From positions 4,898,001 through 4,962,000 of the forward strand of contig JAZAYU010000037.1 of NCBI GenBank assembly GCA_038501625.1: DNA of 64,000 nucleotides. Direction: 5' to 3'. The position numbers were made by a program, and so were the translations under genes. How positions within the stretch are numbered: the stretch's first letter is position 1; the number at the start of each line of letters is the position of its first letter. This DNA comes from Corbicula japonica (lineage: Eukaryota; Mollusca; Bivalvia; Venerida; Cyrenidae). The notes beneath the pieces were generated by a model, which was given only the letters and a program-made list of their open reading frames with translations, was not told the DNA's origin and ran no database searches. Shown in pieces: positions 60,097 to 64,000 of the stretch.

Positions 60097-60872
60097 GGGA
60101 TGGGAACGAGTAGCAAAATCGGTACTCGGGTACTCGGATCTTGTTCCGATCGAGCACTCGAGTACTCGAAACCTTTCCCTAACGTAAGAGGAAATATCAG
60201 CTTCTACAAGATCTAACAATCGTACCGGGTATGATCATGCCAGACTGTCCCTCATTTTCGATCACTCAAGAAGATACAAAACACATTTACAGGAAACAAA
60301 AATACCTTCATGATATTTATTCATATTAAATGCATTTTGAGCATCAACTTTGAAAACATTAAACTAAACAAACAACCATTAGTTAGCTGTGTCACAAACT
60401 AGAACACCACCATAAAATGTACACAACTTGAAAATAGTGTACGTTCTCTTATCAGATTTTATTTCAGTTTTGCTAAGTTCCAATCAACAATCGCATTTGA
60501 ATATAATAACCCAATAAACAAAATTGAATAAAAGGCCGACAAGAGAAGCGTCGAACTTAAAATATTCAGGTGCTAATTTTCACGATTGCAAATTGTTTGT
60601 ATTACGGCATTAAATAATAACGTCATCTACGCCCCAATTATCATATATTTGTGCCCCTAAGTGTCACCTTGTTTATTGGAAATCAGGTGCGAGGTGTTCA
60701 CAACCAACTGTCAGTCGGCAATTTGTAAGATTCCATAAAAACAACTGTTATAAAAATTGGTTGAATTTTTTTTTTACATTTTGTACTCGAGTACTTTATG
60801 AACTACTCGGGTACTCGGACGTTAATCAAGTACCCGAGTACTCGAATACTCGTTCCCATCACTAAAATTAAC
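60089..60872. mobile_element. 768-bp hAT-like MITE with 8-bp target duplication
   Basis: The body is 60097-60864. Ends TAGGGATGGGAACGAGTA and TACTCGTTCCCATCACTA. Flanks AAAATAAC (60089-60096) and AAATTAAC (60865-60872) differ at one base. Subterminal GAGTACTCG/CGGGTACTCG words repeat on both sides. An 8-bp duplication and T/CAGNG ends fit the hAT superfamily. No transposase. Confidence 0.75.
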
Positions 60873-61319
60873 ATCTTGTAACACGCCAATTGCGAAACCT
60901 ATTCCTGTTAACTTTGATCAACCGTTGCAAGCCCGGATATAACAGGAAGCGTGAACTGGCCCGCCCCGACTCCGCCCTGTAAAAATTGGCCCTTTTCATG
61001 CTATAAGTAAAGTCCACACTTATACATATGGAAGTCGTCGGGACCGTAAATTTTATTTCGAGATATCCGAAGTTTGACATATCCGAATTGGCGCCGATGC
61101 ACGGATAGTCTACCTATATGCTTTTAATGCTGACATGATGCGAGTTCTAGAAGTTGTTTATGCCCAAAAACACGCATAAGAAAATTTTTAGTGGATCAAT
61201 TTGTATATCAAAACAGAACAGCAAAATATATTAATTCGATGTATTTGTAACATGTAATAAAACCTTATAATAAATTCCGGATGTTTGTGTAACATCTCTG
61301 TCGTCTTCAAAGTCGCTGT

Positions 61320-61720
61320 TTTGGTGTTTTATGAAGATTTTTTGAAGATTTTGCTTATAAGCCCTGTAGCCGGGGACCGATTGACCCTATGGTCATGATT
61401 GGAACAACTTTTGTAGAATGATATCAATCCAAGGATGCTTCAAGACAAATTTGGTTTAAATCCGTCCAGCGGTTTCAGAGACTGAAGATGTTGTTTCAGG
61501 CAAATTTTTTGGCTTAAAAGCCTTCTGGCTTGGAAATGGTTCACCCCAGGGTCATTTGTTGGAAAACTTTAGAAGAGGTCAATGCCAGCAAAATCTTCAA
61601 AAATCTATTTAAAAAAAACAGTGGGTAGATTTCCTGAATCTAACCACTGTTTTTTTTGTTTTTTTTTAGATTTTTGAAGATTTTGCTTATAAGCCCCGAT
61701 GCTGGGAGCGGTTATCATAA
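61320..61720. repeat. Two diverged copies of a GAAGATTTTGCTTATAAGCC repeat
   Basis: GAAGATTTTGCTTATAAGCC appears at about 61338 and 61675, each followed by a related stretch (GGATGCTTCAAGACAAATTT and GGATGCTTCAGAACAAATTT). A dispersed or tandem repeat with a period of about 335 bp. Confidence 0.6.
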
Positions 61721-62325
61721 TTTGAACAATTTTTGTAGACATCAGTGCCTGGATGCTTCAGAACAAATTTGCCCAAATAAGTTAACCAAAATATCTCTTT
61801 TTACATCAAATTTCTATATAATTTCAGTTAGTGTTGGATATTGTTGTAGTTTTGTGCATATTATATATACATGTATTACTAAGTTCTAAACTTATCTTAT
61901 AATTTTAGTCTCTGTGGTCAGATAAAAATGTTTAAAACAAAAAAAAATCCATGTGGTTTCATAACTATTTTCCGAAGTTCAAATATTTACTAAACATTTA
62001 TAATCCATAGAAAAAACTGTATGTATGGAACAAAAATTACCTAAGTGACATTACAAAGTCAAATAACAACCAAACACAAATTTTTTATTTTGTTTTATTT
62101 TAATAACGATTGCCACTGTGTCAATATAAGCCAAAATTAAACAAGGACAATAAGTGAATATAAAACAAAGTGTAGATATAGCGACTATTAATTAAAGCAT
62201 TGACATTCACAGTGTCTGCTATAGTCTAGTGTCTACTTTACAGGCTAGTCTACTGAACAGATACACATGTTCTGGAATTTATCATTTATACTGTGTAACT
62301 GGAGACTAAATGGGCCATTGTTTCC
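61721..62325. other. No gene recognised
   Basis: AT-rich spacer without supported features. Confidence 0.4.
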
Positions 62326-62472
62326 AGGTTAGAAGGCTATTAATCTGAGATTGAAAACCAGTCTCAAATCTCATGCATCTGACTGGCTGAAATCGCAACT
62401 GGTGGCCATTTCAGCCAATCAGATGCTTAAGATTCGAGACTGGTTTCCATTCTCATTTTAATGACCTTGGGA
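62326..62472. mobile_element. Palindromic MITE, 'GGCTGAAGGTTATAAA' family, copy 5
   Basis: GGTTAGAAGGCTATTAATCT to TTTTAATGACCTTGGG, with the hairpin pair CTGACTGGCTGAAATCGC and CCATTTCAGCCAATCAGATG. Confidence 0.65.
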
Positions 62473-62863
62473 CATGTGCTTTGCTGACCACAGGAAAGCT
62501 ACACATAGGTCAGACACTACTGAGACAACTATGGTCCTTGGAGAAGTTTCTGTTCAAAGGCCAAGTTTGAGTTTGCTGAAAAGATTTTGTTTCTTCATTT
62601 AATTTGCGATATAAATTGGTATAAAAACCTTTCAAAAAAGATGATCTTTTCCACTTGCTGAAATTCCCAAAAAAACAAAGTTATAATATAGCCTAGGCTC
62701 TAAGTACAGTAAAAATCTCATTGAAGTTACGCTCATCCTAAAGAAATTCAAAATACTATTTTATTTACCCAATTAGTTTTTCATTATCTTTCAACCCAAT
62801 ATAAGGACATCCTTACTATCAAAGTTCTTATGGCGGTCTTAAAAAAAAGTCTACTGTACTTAA

Positions 62864-63093
62864 CCCATAACTTCATATACATATTTTATTGCATGTGCAA
62901 ACAGTGTAGATCCAGATCAGCTAGCACATCTGTGCCATCTGATTTGGATCTGCACTGATAATTTTTTGTTCAGAAATAACATAATTATCGAAAAGCGAAC
63001 AGTGCAGATCTTTGTTAGATAGCACAAATGTGCCGGCTGATCTGGATCTACACCAGTGGCACAAGCATAAACACATAAAAGTGGAGTAAACAA
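62864..63093. mobile_element. TTAA MITE family, copy 6
   Basis: TTAA flanks at 62860-62863 and 63094-63097. The core GTGTAGATCCAGATCAGCTA and GCCGGCTGATCTGGATCTAC is conserved, while the termini have drifted. Confidence 0.7.
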
Positions 63094-63243
63094 TTAAGAA
63101 GGTGTAACATTCTGTATTTTAATCGCATTTACGAACAACTACATTCTCAGTGCTACAATAAGATCACTGCAAAGATGGCAAATAACATGTTTCATTTGTT
63201 CTTGATTTTCATAAAGGCAGTACACTCATACAACAGTGATCAA

Positions 63244-63452
63244 CCCTTTCCTCCATATATACGATTTTTTACGCATGTGCGACCAGTGTAGATCCAGATC
63301 AGCTGGCACATCCGTGCCATCTGATCAGGATCTGCACTGGTTGCATTTTGGTCAGAAATAAGATAATGAATCAAAAAGCGAACAGATGTGCCGGCTGAAC
63401 TGGATCTAAACTGTTCAACCTAGCAATAAAGGTGTATCTATACAGGAAAGGG
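63244..63452. mobile_element. TTAA MITE family, copy 7
   Basis: Starts CCCTTTCCTCCATATATACG and ends ACAGGAAAGGG. The right flank is TTAA and the left flank is TCAA, probably a point change. A deletion of about 25 bp removes part of the right arm. Confidence 0.75.
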
Positions 63453-63619
63453 TTAAATACCATATATCACTGCAATGTCTCTGTATTTGATGCATGACAT
63501 CTTTTATCATTTCTGACATCATAAACCTATTGACATTCTTATTTTGATGTAGTCACCTGTTTGAAACCTGTACTCCAAAGATATGGCTTTTACAGCATGA
63601 GCCAAAAGTGCAGATCAGT

Positions 63620-63717
63620 GCCCAAGGTTATAAAACTGAGCATGGAAACCAGTCTCATATCTCAAGCATCTGATTGGCTGAAATGGTTTCCAATCTCAGC
63701 TTTATAACCTTCAGCCC
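63620..63717. mobile_element. Palindromic MITE, 'GGCTGAAGGTTATAAA' family, copy 6
   Basis: GCCCAAGGTTATAAAACTGA to CAGCTTTATAACCTTCAGCCC. The two halves form a compact hairpin around GATTGGCTGAAATGG. Confidence 0.7.
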
Positions 63718-63759
63718 AGACATCTAGCTCATGGAATTGGTCTAAATTACTGACATATT

Positions 63760-63945
63760 GTTCATTTATTACAAAAATAACTTCTTGTAACACAATGTGT
63801 TGTTTGCTTTTTGCTTCATTAGGTTATTTCTGACCAAGAAGCTAACAGTACAGATCCAGATCAGACAGCATGGATGTGGCTGATCCAGATCTACACTGTT
63901 AGCACATGCTATAAAACCTGTATATATATAGTAAAGGTTATAGCT
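63760..63945. mobile_element. TTAA MITE family, diverged copy 8
   Basis: AGTACAGATCCAGATCAGAC, GGCTGATCCAGATCTACACT and TATATATAGTAAAGG preserve the right half of the family. The left half is eroded. Confidence 0.6.
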
Positions 63946-64000
63946 GTATAACAAAGTTTTGTGTAAGCATTGAAAATGTCATAAAATAAAATATAAATGT

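Overview
The window is metazoan nuclear DNA from a repeat-rich, AT-rich genome. Genes have small exons, GT-AG introns and no operons. A GT61 gene resembling core beta-1,2-xylosyltransferases, the Penelope-like retroelement type and the abundant MITEs fit a mollusc, most likely a bivalve. The species cannot be fixed from sequence alone.

Three host genes can be supported. (1) A plus-strand gene fragment, 4354-7400, has six phase-consistent exons coding a charged, lysine-rich protein with a short coiled coil, a KKRK-type basic patch and the start of a Tudor-like fold; its 3' part was not found. (2) A minus-strand GT61 glycosyltransferase, 17684-19307, has a single coding exon of 534 aa plus an upstream 5'UTR exon. 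(3) A minus-strand class V aminotransferase/cysteine-desulfurase-like gene, 26580-36654, can be assembled from 17 exons into an 851-aa frame with every intron phase consistent, preceded by a TATA box near 36812.

Most of the rest is repeats. A 2.8-kb satellite (about 8040-10830) carries a palindromic box, GTTAGGGCGCCCTAAC, about every 80 bp. A 2.4-kb foldback element (20147-22554) has long arms built of 65-bp units and a 9-bp target duplication. A degraded Penelope-like element (49347-54002, minus) has its GIY-YIG endonuclease N-terminal to the reverse transcriptase, the Naiad-type permutation, and is bounded by 211-bp direct repeats. One 5'-truncated copy at 11300-12194 is nearly identical to it, and at least eight older fragments are scattered through the window.

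Several non-autonomous DNA transposon families are present: TTAA-target elements starting CCCTTTCC (8 copies), a family with TIRs related to GGCTGAAGGTTATAAA (6 copies), TTTCGCG-rich elements, a hAT-like element with an 8-bp target duplication, an element with CACACCC termini and a 5-bp duplication, and a 678-bp palindrome with a 17-bp duplication. Remnants of a Tc1-like transposase, a LINE 3' end and a tRNA-Asp-derived SINE are also visible.

Nested insertions give a relative order. The foldback element and the hAT-like element each sit inside older Penelope-family copies, a TA-target MITE interrupts the endonuclease of the main Penelope element, and a TTAA MITE interrupts one satellite unit. 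No CRISPR array, rRNA or intact tRNA gene was seen.
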